A DNA stretch of 64,000 bases from RGIG464 sp045599585 (GCA_045599585.1 JAZRWH010000085.1:1-64000), one strand, 5' to 3'. Numbered from the stretch's first letter, positions 51,750 through 60,904 are shown. Made by a program: numbers and translations. Notes: generated by a model from the sequence alone, not told the origin.

Positions 51750-54197
51750 TTATTTTACAATTTGACCATTTGAACAAGTGGCATTTTCGTATTTTATATA
51801 ACTCTCTCCATCTGACGACAACTCGTACAGCGTTTGCGGAATACTAGTATCCGCACAAACGCCACATTGTTTCGTTTCGCGGATACATGAAGCACCGCTC
51901 GGACAACGCATTGCCATCCAAGTTCCACTAAAATACTCTACTTTAGAATTACGATCGTTTTTCTTTTTGAAGCTAATCTTCTTAGAATCAGCTGCATTCG
52001 GATCAATAAATACAGTATATGTATCTTTTCCGCCTTCAACTTTATTGTCTACAACGACATCAAAACTTAAATCCTCTTCAACAGCAGAGTCTTGGCTAAT
52101 AAGAGCATAAGCAAATTTTAACCTCTCAAGTTTTGAGGTTTCTATAGCATTAAGAATGTCGTGTATTGTAATGGGGAGGCTAGAATTAGCAGAGCAATAC
52201 TTTTTCATACCTGCGGGATCACCAATACCTGAAGCTGGTGTGACGCAGTCTAAATTCATACTAAAAGAACCATTCAAAATAGTAGGTGTAGGATTGATGA
52301 GGCTCGCTAAATACTCATAGAAGAAATAGTGCAGTTTCTGTTTTGTAAACTTGCTCTCATAAGTAACGCTTTCACCTTCAGTACAAGTTGGCTTATCTTT
52401 ATCAGTCCCTCCTTGATTATTCGAAGAACTACATTTCATATTGATCTTAATTGACTCTTTATCGAGATAGGTGATTTTATAATACTCCTTCATTGTATTC
52501 AAAATTGTGCTATTATTCCAATACTCTATTCCAGGTCTATCATTGTCACACTCAACGTTATTCCCTTCTCCTACACAAGCACCTTCACAATAGCCAGGAA
52601 ATTCTTTATCTCGATTGCAGGTGCCTTTAGACGACACAATGACGTTCGAAGCAAGCCCCGCAACAATTGTAGGATTGTTCATGAATTTGTCTGAATTCCA
52701 AAAGATTTCGTACATATGGGAAATCAAAAATTCATCTACAGCTTGATCGAGATATGTATAATCACTATTACCCTCAACATCCCAATTAAGTGCGTCTAGG
52801 ATCCTTTTATCATCAGGATTATTCTCATTATAGCCAATTTTAATAATTTCTTCTGTTATTTCGCGGAATTGTTGAAAATATTCGTAACCAAAAACGGATC
52901 CCGAATTCATATTGTTGCCAGCAACAATAACATCTCCGTAACAAACGGGATAAAATGTGGGAGCACTCGCTGTTCCTCTATAGTATGCCTTATCAACAAA
53001 CACTTGATTGATATTCAGGTTTTTGTTGGCATACTCTACAAACTTTTTTTCAGCATTTGAGAATGATTCAACTTCTACAAGTGTAGCTGGTATAGACTTG
53101 TCATCTGCTTTATCATAACATACAAAAGACGGTTGAACCTTATTTTCACATAAAACATTACCTCCATCTTCTGTACTAACTACTGCCATCCCCTTGTCAA
53201 AATCACCGCATTGATACCTCAATTCATAACCGTCGGGACAGGTTCTCGTTGATTGCTCTTTAATCTTTTTAATATCAATAGTACCACCATCAATTTGCAC
53301 ATTATGTGTTGGGTTGACACAGTTAGTGATAAATCCAAACATCATAACAGCCTGAGAACACTTAGCTATTGATTGATTATCTCCTAACAAGGAGCAATCT
53401 TTCTTCAACAAATAAGATGGCTCTCCAAAACCATCCTTAGAATTTCTGCACAATGATTCATTAGCTTTAGCTTTTTGTTGTGATGCACACGGTACCTGAA
53501 TGTGCCCAGGTTCTATAATGTGATTTACAACTTTACCTTTGAGATCACTGACCTTCCACATCAAAGGATAGATCGTCGTCGAAATAAAATTCGCTAAAGC
53601 AGTGTCACTGATCAAAACTGGAGCGCAGCTTTCATCTGCCTTAAGAACATCGCTCGTTGAAAACGAACAAATGGGAAGCTTTGTCACTTGATCCACTGTA
53701 CACTCGGATCCGAGATCACAGAATTCATACCCACAAGAACAATAAGTCTTGGACGAAGAATCCGCTTCATCAAGAACATTCAATTTTACATATTCATAGA
53801 GCAAGGCCATGGGTTGAGAATTGTACGCAATGTGCAAACCACCGACTCTCGTTTTAATTTCAGTAAGTTTAGCTTTAAGTGCAGTTTTCGAAACGCCAAG
53901 CTCGGAAGCTGCTCTATCTAAAGCCGGAAATGATACACACTTAATATTATTCTCATCTAGCGTAAATGTTGATTGTCCAACAATCCCAGAACCACCCCAA
54001 CAGTCAGAATTATTAAGAGTATCCAGCATACTCTTAATAACATTCGCTTGTTTCGTTGTAAAAGGCAAACCATTTGTCAAAAGGCATCTATTTTCTTCCG
54101 AAAGCATACTGCTAACTTCGTCCGAGGCAACAGTTGTATCACAGCCTGCGGACGCAGCCGACATAACAGCAAGTAGTGCAAATAAATACTTTTTCAT
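51750..54197 (-). CDS. Large lipoprotein of unknown function
   Basis: An 815-residue lipoprotein with lipobox SAGC (Cys19). The mature N-terminus, CDTTVASDEVSSMLSEENRC, closely resembles that of the 196-residue neighbour (CDTDIATDEIQSVLSDSENL), suggesting a shared targeting or interaction segment. The rest has many scattered cysteines (CSCGYEFC, CEGACVGEGNNVEC, CPSGASCIRETKQCGVC) and no domain I recognise. GGGGTG precedes the ATG. It starts 12 bp after the upstream gene's stop and ends just before a strong terminator, so the two form an operon. Confidence 0.85.
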   Translation of the reverse strand: MKKYLFALLAVMSAASAGCDTTVASDEVSSMLSEENRCLLTNGLPFTTKQANVIKSMLDTLNNSDCWGGSGIVGQSTFTLDENNIKCVSFPALDRAASELGVSKTALKAKLTEIKTRVGGLHIAYNSQPMALLYEYVKLNVLDEADSSSKTYCSCGYEFCDLGSECTVDQVTKLPICSFSTSDVLKADESCAPVLISDTALANFISTTIYPLMWKVSDLKGKVVNHIIEPGHIQVPCASQQKAKANESLCRNSKDGFGEPSYLLKKDCSLLGDNQSIAKCSQAVMMFGFITNCVNPTHNVQIDGGTIDIKKIKEQSTRTCPDGYELRYQCGDFDKGMAVVSTEDGGNVLCENKVQPSFVCYDKADDKSIPATLVEVESFSNAEKKFVEYANKNLNINQVFVDKAYYRGTASAPTFYPVCYGDVIVAGNNMNSGSVFGYEYFQQFREITEEIIKIGYNENNPDDKRILDALNWDVEGNSDYTYLDQAVDEFLISHMYEIFWNSDKFMNNPTIVAGLASNVIVSSKGTCNRDKEFPGYCEGACVGEGNNVECDNDRPGIEYWNNSTILNTMKEYYKITYLDKESIKINMKCSSSNNQGGTDKDKPTCTEGESVTYESKFTKQKLHYFFYEYLASLINPTPTILNGSFSMNLDCVTPASGIGDPAGMKKYCSANSSLPITIHDILNAIETSKLERLKFAYALISQDSAVEEDLSFDVVVDNKVEGGKDTYTVFIDPNAADSKKISFKKKNDRNSKVEYFSGTWMAMRCPSGASCIRETKQCGVCADTSIPQTLYELSSDGESYIKYENATCSNGQIVK

Positions 54198-54209
54198 AAG
54201 TACACCCCT

Positions 54210-54800
54210 CTATTCGCCCATATTGTTATTATTAGAGTTTTTACTACCGGTCTCATTTACCAATTTTCCGGCGATACAATTTTGGCCATCGTTTTGACAT
54301 TCTCCGCATCGAGAAGACATCGCCCTATTTTGGAACTTATAGATTTCGCAAGAATAAGAATGGTCACATCTCGCTTCTTCTGTCCACTGGTTATTATCAC
54401 CGCATTTTGTAAAATAACCGACATAATTGCCGTTGGCATCGATTCTATCCGTGCAAACTTCAACCCCACGCATCGTACAAGCACCTTCTGTAAGGAAAGT
54501 ATAACCCACACCTGCGCATTTTGAATCTAAATTACCCTCTGAATCAAGAAATGCAACACAGTTTACACCTCGGGGACATTGAGTCCCCGCCCTACCACAA
54601 TGACAACGATTATCCAAATTGGGCGTTCCGTTGGAAGCATAGCCAGCAAAATCATCTCTTACGTACACGCCACCACTTAAAAGGCAGAGGTTTTCGGAAT
54701 CCGAAAGTACCGATTGTATCTCGTCCGTCGCAATATCAGTATCACACCCGGCTGCAAACAAGCCAGCCAAGCATAACAAAGCCATAGAAAGTTTTTTCAT
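54210..54800 (-). CDS. Cys-rich lipoprotein, partner of the 815-residue lipoprotein
   Basis: A 196-residue lipoprotein with lipobox AAGC (Cys19). It contains 14 or more cysteines in pairs such as CHCGRAGTQC, CTMRGVEVC, CDHSYSCE and CGECQNDGQNC, as in small disulfide-knotted domains, and ends in an Asn-rich tail. AAGGTG precedes the ATG. Function unknown; the shared N-terminus with the downstream product suggests both are sorted to the same place. Confidence 0.85.
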   Translation of the reverse strand: MKKLSMALLCLAGLFAAGCDTDIATDEIQSVLSDSENLCLLSGGVYVRDDFAGYASNGTPNLDNRCHCGRAGTQCPRGVNCVAFLDSEGNLDSKCAGVGYTFLTEGACTMRGVEVCTDRIDANGNYVGYFTKCGDNNQWTEEARCDHSYSCEIYKFQNRAMSSRCGECQNDGQNCIAGKLVNETGSKNSNNNNMGE

Positions 54801-54823
54801 ACGTCACACCTTTAAGCACGAAA

Positions 54824-55705
54824 TTAGAACGTCATTCCGAACTGAACAGCGGAGGGCGAAACATTAAACGAAACAGACTCGTCTTTTACGCCATCACCAT
54901 CAAGATCAATGTGCGTAACTTTGTAGCCAGCAACGCCCGTAAGCGTAGCGCCAACAACAGAAAGTCCGATGCCGGTACCGAGCAAAGCGTAGCTCGCAAC
55001 ATATTTTTGGGTGACAGAGAAACCAGATTTTTCAGCGAGATCTTCAATAGCAGGACGACTGTATTCAACTTTGTCGACTTTTGTCGTCATAACACCACCC
55101 GTGATTGCCAAGACAAGACCAACGCCGGTGATGCCAACGCCAGACCAAAGCAGAGCATTCCAGTCTTTGTAAGCATCTTCTTTCATCTGTTTTGTCTGAA
55201 TCGCACGGTTCGAGCTCTCGTATTCATTACGGATGTTCGCTTCTGTTTGTACGGCGAGCAGCGCCTCGTAATTCGCTTTAATTTCATCGTAGTCAGCCGT
55301 TTTAGCTTGAAGCGCTTCGAGATCAGATTTGTAAGGAAGATCATACTCGGCACGATTGAGCCAAATGCGTTCGGCTACGGCCTGCGAAACAGGATAGTCT
55401 GTAATGTAGTCCGTTGCTTTTTTAGCATACACTGCGGCTTCTTTTTCGTTACCCATTTTGCGATAAATCGCGCTCATGGTGTAATTAACAACAGGCGAAC
55501 GGGCACAAATGATGTTCAAACGCTTGCCATAATTCAATGCGCCTTCGAAATCCCCAGCACTATACGCAGAGTTCATCTGAGCTGTAAGCTCATTCCACTC
55601 GCTATCGCCCATCGATTTGCAATCTGCAAAAGCGTTTGCTGAAAACGACATAATTCCCATAGCACACGCACCAGCCACGCACAGTGTCTTTAACGGTTTC
55701 AACAT
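54824..55705 (-). CDS. Secreted TPR-like protein with two C-terminal hydrophobic segments
   Basis: A 293-residue protein. I chose ATG 55705 (MLKPLKTL), which opens a signal peptide ending in NAFA-DCK; an upstream in-frame start adds 21 polar residues. Residues 25-150 look like TPR helices (AYSAGDFEGALNYGKRLNII, IYRKMGNEKEAAVYAKKA), followed by a coiled coil (ALQAKTADYDEIKANYEALL). Two hydrophobic segments (LWSGVGITGVGLVLAITGGV and YALLGTGIGLSVVGATLTGV) follow, then an EF-hand-like DLDGDGVKDE loop. This resembles myxobacterial TPR proteins with a C-terminal glycine-rich hairpin. It lies just upstream of the lipoprotein operon on the same strand, 24 bp away. Confidence 0.8.
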   Translation of the reverse strand: MLKPLKTLCVAGACAMGIMSFSANAFADCKSMGDSEWNELTAQMNSAYSAGDFEGALNYGKRLNIICARSPVVNYTMSAIYRKMGNEKEAAVYAKKATDYITDYPVSQAVAERIWLNRAEYDLPYKSDLEALQAKTADYDEIKANYEALLAVQTEANIRNEYESSNRAIQTKQMKEDAYKDWNALLWSGVGITGVGLVLAITGGVMTTKVDKVEYSRPAIEDLAEKSGFSVTQKYVASYALLGTGIGLSVVGATLTGVAGYKVTHIDLDGDGVKDESVSFNVSPSAVQFGMTF

Positions 55706-56261
55706 AATATTCAATTTCCCATTTGTTAAAGTTGGTTGCTTTTGATTTAAATCAATCAGTGCTATCAAAAGCTAACGTCAAGAGTGAACGAAACGTTATA
55801 TTACAACGCAGAGAGTATACCTCTGCTATTATGCCTAATCTATAATAATTGACACCTTGTGTCAATTTGTTTTCATCCTCTACGTTCCAGATTCTCGAGG
55901 GTTCTATTTAAGTAGTTTAACCGTTTTTGTACAGAAATCTATTATCAACTAAATTTATGAATTTAATTCAGTTTATCTCAATAATTGTACGAGTGCTACA
56001 AATTTTCCACAAACACAGAATTATTAAGACATGAGTAAATTTGGTATTCTTTTACGCGTCAAACTTTTTAACCGCTAAATGTGTTATTCCCACCGCTATC
56101 TACAAAGCATTTTTACACTTCTAAACTGACATTTTGTCAATTATATCCATCCGTAATTAAATCCTTTTCATCATTCATAAGATGGTGTAACCTAATCATG
56201 GTGCTCAATTTGTAAGGTTCAAACGAACGCTTAACCCTCGGTTTGATGCGCCGCAGGCTAG
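55706..56261. other. Gene-free AT-rich divergent region
   Basis: No gene, tRNA or known RNA is visible. It presumably holds promoters for the genes on both sides. The right end shares GCGCCGCAGGCTAG, in reverse, with the flank of the element at 20376. Confidence 0.4.
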
Positions 56262-56356
56262 AAGGGGTAGCGGCGTATCACCGCAGTAAAAAGTACATCT
56301 ACACAAAACTACACCTTTTACTGCGGTGATAGACGCTCAGGGGAAGACCTTCCCCT
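56262..56356 (-). repeat. Compound bulged-hairpin element (class A) with an extended arm
   Basis: GGGGTAGCGGC-G-TATCACCGCAGTAAAA, a loop of about 24 nt, then TTTTACTGCGGTGATA and an imperfect outer arm, followed by GGGGAAG-ACC-TTCCCC. The inner stem is 16 bp, the longest in the window. It lies 50 bp upstream of the 56406 gene. Confidence 0.88.
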
Positions 56357-56405
56357 CCCCGATTCAAAACCAAATTGTAACTTCATTACCCTCAAGGAAA
56401 TCATC

Positions 56406-57824
56406 ATGAAATTCAGTCTGATGCGCGCTCTATGCATCCTCTCCTTCTGCTTTGCAGGCTGCAACGCAAACGACAACAGTCTGTTTGAATTAGATACGTT
56501 CGATGACGATCCCCAAACGAACGAAATGGGCGAAAAACCTAATACTAACGATCCTCAATCCAATTCTGATTCCAGCTCTGAATCTTCGAACAATACCCCG
56601 TCGAACAACGAGTCGACCCCTACCGAAGTCGTGACTCCGGGTGAAAATGAGCTCCCAATCGTGCCTCCAACCGATCCCCAAACGCCAGATGATCCCCAAA
56701 CCCCAGACGATCCTCAAACGCCAGATGATCCCCAAACCCCAGACGATCCTGAAGAAGAATGGGATATCATTCCAGACGATGGAGAAGATGTAACCAACGA
56801 CCCCACAACTCAGCCCGAGGAAATTCTTACAGATAAACCTCCCGTTTATGACGCAGGTCCAACACTTACAAACCTCACGGCGCGCCGCGTAGCTAAAAAA
56901 GTCAATATGTGGGGCAAAAAAGAAATTGTCAGCGGATTCGAACCCTTCGATGTCGATGACGCCGATTATGATATTTTATATAATACCCGCATTACAGAAA
57001 TCGCCGATCCCGAAATACATAAAACGGTCATGTTCATGGCGGCTGGACAAAAATCTCCCATTGGTACACACCCTAATGGACTTACTGGGCAAGACCCCAA
57101 TTGGTTCGACAATTGTAATAATACAGATTGCCCCAATCAGACCGTTGACGGGCGTTCTCTTTCGATGAAACTCCGCGCACTGAACTGGTTTCCTACCGAA
57201 ACAACCTGGCTGGCACTCGCTTTTGACACCAACTTTGATTATACAACACTCAAAAAGAAACGCGAACGCCTGTTTAAAGGCTATCTTGCATGGCTTAAAA
57301 CTAAAATTACAAACGATACCGAAAATATCGTACTCGGTGGTGCCTCGCGCGGCGGCTGTATTTCCATGCTGCTCGCTCAGGCTTTGCGTGAAGACCATGC
57401 CTATGATCATATAAATATTTATGTCATGTCCTTTGATGGCGTATGCAACCGCGGTGATGAACTCGGTACGACGTTTACAAAAATTGCCAATCCTGTACGC
57501 AGATCCGGTACTTATTACGGAGCTTGGGCCACAGATATGAATGCCCAATTTCCTAATCATAATAATTTACACATTTTTCATCTTTCTGGCGGTCAGGAAG
57601 TCGTTACTGCGACTGGCGTTCGTGCATTTTCTGCTTACGAAGGCTCTCAGCCACCCAAAACAGGAACTAATATTGACTGGGGATGGTATAAACAAAAATG
57701 GATCCCTTGGGCACACCGCGAAATCGGCTCTCCATACGTGATTCCCAATGAATCTGATCAGCCCGATGTCATTTCAGATACGATCGATTCGCAACTTTGG
57801 TGGCTCGAAGGTATACTTAAATAA
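56406..57824 (+). CDS. Lipoprotein with a disordered linker and an alpha/beta-hydrolase-like domain
   Basis: A 472-residue lipoprotein with lipobox FAGC (Cys19). Residues 20-140 are acidic and disordered, with four exact DPQTPD repeats at about 90-113 encoded by an 18-bp tandem repeat (56673-56744). The C-terminal 320 residues contain VMFMAAGQKSPIG and the nucleophile-elbow-like GGASRGG (GxSxG), with FDGVC and a late NHNNLHIFHLSGG. This suggests a serine hydrolase fold, but an Asp/His triad cannot be assigned with confidence. AAGGAAA precedes the ATG. It probably acts outside the cytoplasm on a polymer or ester. Confidence 0.75.
   Translation: MKFSLMRALCILSFCFAGCNANDNSLFELDTFDDDPQTNEMGEKPNTNDPQSNSDSSSESSNNTPSNNESTPTEVVTPGENELPIVPPTDPQTPDDPQTPDDPQTPDDPQTPDDPEEEWDIIPDDGEDVTNDPTTQPEEILTDKPPVYDAGPTLTNLTARRVAKKVNMWGKKEIVSGFEPFDVDDADYDILYNTRITEIADPEIHKTVMFMAAGQKSPIGTHPNGLTGQDPNWFDNCNNTDCPNQTVDGRSLSMKLRALNWFPTETTWLALAFDTNFDYTTLKKKRERLFKGYLAWLKTKITNDTENIVLGGASRGGCISMLLAQALREDHAYDHINIYVMSFDGVCNRGDELGTTFTKIANPVRRSGTYYGAWATDMNAQFPNHNNLHIFHLSGGQEVVTATGVRAFSAYEGSQPPKTGTNIDWGWYKQKWIPWAHREIGSPYVIPNESDQPDVISDTIDSQLWWLEGILK
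56673..56744 (+). repeat. 18-bp tandem repeat, four units, coding DPQTPD
   Basis: Each unit reads GATCCCCAAACGCCAGAT or a close variant, alternating in pairs. It encodes the linker of the lipoprotein and may vary in copy number. Confidence 0.9.
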
Positions 57825-57843
57825 TATTTAGAGTTTTTTATAC

Positions 57844-57907
57844 GCGACGGCTATTTGCATTGCAAATACGCCGCTCGCATTCGGGCTATTGCTCCGCAAT
57901 ACGCCCT
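57844..57907 (+). repeat. Two bulged hairpins (class B), forward
   Basis: At 57844-57878 GGC-TATTTGCA-T-TGCAAATA-C-GCC with further outer pairs, and at 57881-57907 GGGC-TATTGC-TCC-GCAATA-C-GCCC. They lie 20 bp after the stop codon of the 56406 gene. Confidence 0.88.
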
Positions 57908-58254
57908 CATTCCTTGTTTTATTTCATGCACAACAAATAAGTGTAAAAACTCCCCAACACCGTCCAAAGAATAAAACTGAATGAATATATATATTTATTC
58001 GAAGATAATTTCATTGCTGTCAATATGACTTTTTTATTGGGACTGCAATGAAACATTATATCTGTTCGTCTGAATAAACTGCCTTCACAAGATGTAACAA
58101 CTGACAGTTCATTTTATTACACGATCCTTGCAAATATACTTCGTACGCCCCTCATTATCCCCACATAAACCTACATGTCGCACGGAAATACGCGTCTTGA
58201 CTGGATTTACTTGCAATCAGCATCCTTTTGAAGGATAAATAAGGTAGTTTTTTC
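57908..58254 (+). promoter_or_regulatory. Leader region of the DPD-like gene
   Basis: No full gene. A possible 18-codon leader peptide runs from ATG 58175 to TGA 58231 (MSHGNTRLDWIYLQSASF) but has no ribosome site. ATCC-TTTTGA-AGGAT-type pairing lies at its end, just before the attenuator-like hairpin. Confidence 0.3.
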
Positions 58255-58280
58255 GGCGTCTTTCGGGACGCCTGTTTTTA
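58255..58280 (+). terminator. Candidate attenuator upstream of the DPD-like gene
   Basis: GGCGTC-TTTCGG-GACGCC followed by TGTTTTTA, 24 bases before the start codon. The previous + strand gene ends 430 bp earlier behind its own hairpins, so attenuation of the DPD-like gene is plausible. Confidence 0.6.
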
Positions 58281-58303
58281 TTCACTCACGAGAAGGGAAG
58301 AAG

Positions 58304-60808
58304 ATGAGTCAAAACATTTTTATGACTGACGGTCAATTTGCCAACCAGGCAGAGCGTTGCGAATACTGCGAAAGCAAACATTGTATGCAAGCGTGCCCGG
58401 TCAACTGTTCTCCGGCCGATTTTATCATGGCTGCAAAACAGGGCGAAAAGAGCGATTTTGCACGCGCAGCAGCAGAAATCATGACAGCAAACCCGATGGG
58501 CGGCGTTTGCGGCCTTATCTGCCCCAACACGTACTGCCAAAAAGCATGCAGCCATAATGCTCTCGACGGCTGTGCCGTAGAGATTCCTAAAATGCAGGCG
58601 TACGTCATTGCTAAAGCAAAAGCTATGGGCGTAATGCCGAAAGTCGCACGCGCCGCTTCTAAAGGCAAAACTGTCGGCGTCATCGGCGGTGGCCCTGCTG
58701 GTATTGCTGCTGCTGCAGTCCTTTCGCAGCGCGGTTATGATGTTACAATCTACGATCGCGGCGCAAAATTGGGCGGTGCCTTAAATTTGATTCCTGACAA
58801 CCGTCTTCCCAAAGACGTCCTCGCTTCGGATATCGAATGGGTCTTGAATGCAACAGGCGTTGCCGTCAAAACTGGCGTTGCCATTTCTGTCGACGATGCC
58901 GCAGCCAAACACGATGCCGTCGTCGTCGCTGTTGGCCGCTACAATCCCTACAAACTTGGCATCGAAGGCGAAGATAAAGCGCTTTACGGCAATGCCTTCC
59001 TCGCTGCTCAGCCCAAGCTTTCTGGCCGTACAGTTGTCATCGGCGGCGGCGCCATCGCCGTTGACTGCGCCCTTGAAGCGCTCAAACTCGGTGCCTGCTG
59101 CGTCGAAATGATCGCCAACGAAAAATGGTCTGAACTCCCCCTCACGCCTGCCGAAAAGAAACATATCGAAGAGGCTGGCATCGAAGTTTCTGGCCGTACA
59201 CGCGTCACAAAAATTATCGTTAAAGACGGCGCTGTCGCTGGCATTGAAACAAAACGCGTTCGCTTGAATGGCGAAAAATTCTCTATCCGCGACTGCGTCG
59301 ATGTCGAGGGTTCGGAATGCACAATGAATAACGTTAAAAATGTTATCATCGCCATCGGCAATGCTTCCGAAGTCGCCATCGAAGACAAAAAAGGCGTCTT
59401 CTATGCCGGTGACTGCTGGGCTGGTCCTTCAACCGCTGTCGAAGCTGTCGCAACGGGCAAAAACATAGCCGCTACAGTCGATGATTACCTCTCGGGCAAA
59501 AACGCTGTCGCCCCCGAACGCGTCCGTCCCGCCAAAAGCACCGTCAAACTCGATGGCTACAATGCCACGCCTGTTTCACTCGAAACAGACTTCTTTGGCC
59601 GCAAACTCCCCAACCCCTTCCTCCTTTCGGCTGCGCCTCCCTCCGATGGTATCGATCAGATGCGCCGTGCCCTTAAAGCTGGTTGGGCTGGCGGTTTCAT
59701 GAAAACTGCTTTCGATAGCGTTCCTATTCATATCCCCGCTGGCTACATGTTCCAGCTCGAAAAAGAAACTTATGCAAACTGCGATAACGTTTCTGAACAT
59801 CCGATCAATCGCTGCTGCGCTGAAGTCAAAATCCTCCGTGAAGAATTCCCCGATCGCTTGATCGCCGTCTCGACGGGTGGTCCCGTCACTGGCAACGACG
59901 AACACGATCGCGCTGGTTGGCAGTCCAATACCAAAAAACTTGAAGACGCTGGCTGCATGGCAATTGAGTACTCTCTCTCCTGCCCGCAGGGTGGTGACGG
60001 TACCGAAGGCGATATCGTTTCGCAGAATGCTGCCCTTACCGCCAAAATCATCGGCTGGGTTATGGAAATGTCCAACCCTGACATTCCTAAACTCTTCAAA
60101 TTGACGGCCGCTGTCACAAGCCCCGCCGTTATTCTCAAAGCCGTCAAAGGCGTCCTCGACAAATATCCCAACAAAAAAGCTGGCGTCACACTCGCCAATA
60201 CATTCCCCTCGTTCACGTTCCGTAAACACACAGACGGCAAAGAACATGCATGGGATCAAGGCGTTGTCATCGGTATGTCCGGACACGGCGTCACGGCAAT
60301 CTCCAATAATACCCTTTGGACTGTCCGCAACTCCGGCGTTGCTGTTTCCGGTAACGGCGGCCCCATGAACTACAAAGATGCCGCTAACTTCCTCGCGTTG
60401 GGCGCTATCAACGTTCAGTTCTGCACCATCGCCATGAAACATGGCGTCGGCATCATCAAACACCTCTGCGAAGGCGTTTCCAAGATGATGGAAGAACGTG
60501 GCATTAAATCGATCGATGAACTCATCGGTCGCGGCAAAAACTCCCTCACCGACTTCATGGATCTTACCCCCGTCAAACGCATTCCCGATATTGACCTCGA
60601 CAAATGCGTACACTGCGGTAACTGCACTCGCTGCTCCTATTTCGGTATCCTCCCCGAAAACGGAACCCCCGTTCCGCACCCCGAAAACTGCGTCGGTTGC
60701 ACCATCTGCGCTCAAAAATGTATGGCTAAAGCCATCACGATGCGCGAACGTACCGCCGAAGAGCTCGCTGCTTATCCCGATCCCCTCAAAGGCTGGGAAA
60801 ATAAATAA
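58304..60808 (+). CDS. Fused dihydropyrimidine-dehydrogenase-like oxidoreductase
   Basis: An 834-residue cytoplasmic flavo/iron-sulfur enzyme. In order: an N-terminal Fe-S region (CEYCESKHCMQACPVNC; CGLICPNTYCQKAC), a GltD-like FAD/NADPH domain (VIGGGPAGIAAAAVLSQRGY; VIGGGAIAVDCALEAL; GVFYAGDCWAGPSTAVEA), a PyrD-like FMN barrel from about 425 (FGRKLPNPFLLSAAPPS; the active-site-type Cys in SLSCPQGGDG), and two C-terminal 4Fe-4S clusters (CVHCGNCTRC; CVGCTICAQKC). This is the full eukaryotic DPD order in one chain, whereas many bacteria use separate PreT and PreA. Reduction of uracil/thymine is expected, but a related substrate is possible. GAAGGGA lies upstream of the ATG. Confidence 0.9.
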   Translation: MSQNIFMTDGQFANQAERCEYCESKHCMQACPVNCSPADFIMAAKQGEKSDFARAAAEIMTANPMGGVCGLICPNTYCQKACSHNALDGCAVEIPKMQAYVIAKAKAMGVMPKVARAASKGKTVGVIGGGPAGIAAAAVLSQRGYDVTIYDRGAKLGGALNLIPDNRLPKDVLASDIEWVLNATGVAVKTGVAISVDDAAAKHDAVVVAVGRYNPYKLGIEGEDKALYGNAFLAAQPKLSGRTVVIGGGAIAVDCALEALKLGACCVEMIANEKWSELPLTPAEKKHIEEAGIEVSGRTRVTKIIVKDGAVAGIETKRVRLNGEKFSIRDCVDVEGSECTMNNVKNVIIAIGNASEVAIEDKKGVFYAGDCWAGPSTAVEAVATGKNIAATVDDYLSGKNAVAPERVRPAKSTVKLDGYNATPVSLETDFFGRKLPNPFLLSAAPPSDGIDQMRRALKAGWAGGFMKTAFDSVPIHIPAGYMFQLEKETYANCDNVSEHPINRCCAEVKILREEFPDRLIAVSTGGPVTGNDEHDRAGWQSNTKKLEDAGCMAIEYSLSCPQGGDGTEGDIVSQNAALTAKIIGWVMEMSNPDIPKLFKLTAAVTSPAVILKAVKGVLDKYPNKKAGVTLANTFPSFTFRKHTDGKEHAWDQGVVIGMSGHGVTAISNNTLWTVRNSGVAVSGNGGPMNYKDAANFLALGAINVQFCTIAMKHGVGIIKHLCEGVSKMMEERGIKSIDELIGRGKNSLTDFMDLTPVKRIPDIDLDKCVHCGNCTRCSYFGILPENGTPVPHPENCVGCTICAQKCMAKAITMRERTAEELAAYPDPLKGWENK

Positions 60809-60826
60809 CACCTTTTCTTAATCGCG

Positions 60827-60894
60827 CCGCCTATTGCGCTGCAATACGGCGGACGCAAAGCCGCTATTGTCTTCAACAATACGCGGCTTTTTTT
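60827..60894 (+). repeat. Two bulged hairpins (class B), terminator-like
   Basis: At 60827-60852 CCGCC-TATTGC-GCT-GCAATA-C-GGCGG, and at 60857-60890 AAAGCCGC-TATTGTC...AACAATA-C-GCGGCTTT followed by a T run. They lie 18 bp after the DPD-like stop codon. Confidence 0.9.
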
Positions 60895-60904
60895 ATATCT
60901 CGCA

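Noticed and set aside
56673..56744. 18-bp repeat as a mobile or regulatory element
   Set aside because: It is in frame inside a lipoprotein gene and codes for a linker, which explains it.
59576..60811. 411-codon minus-strand frame inside the DPD-like gene
   Set aside because: Antisense shadow of a C-ending-codon gene; no start signal or domain.
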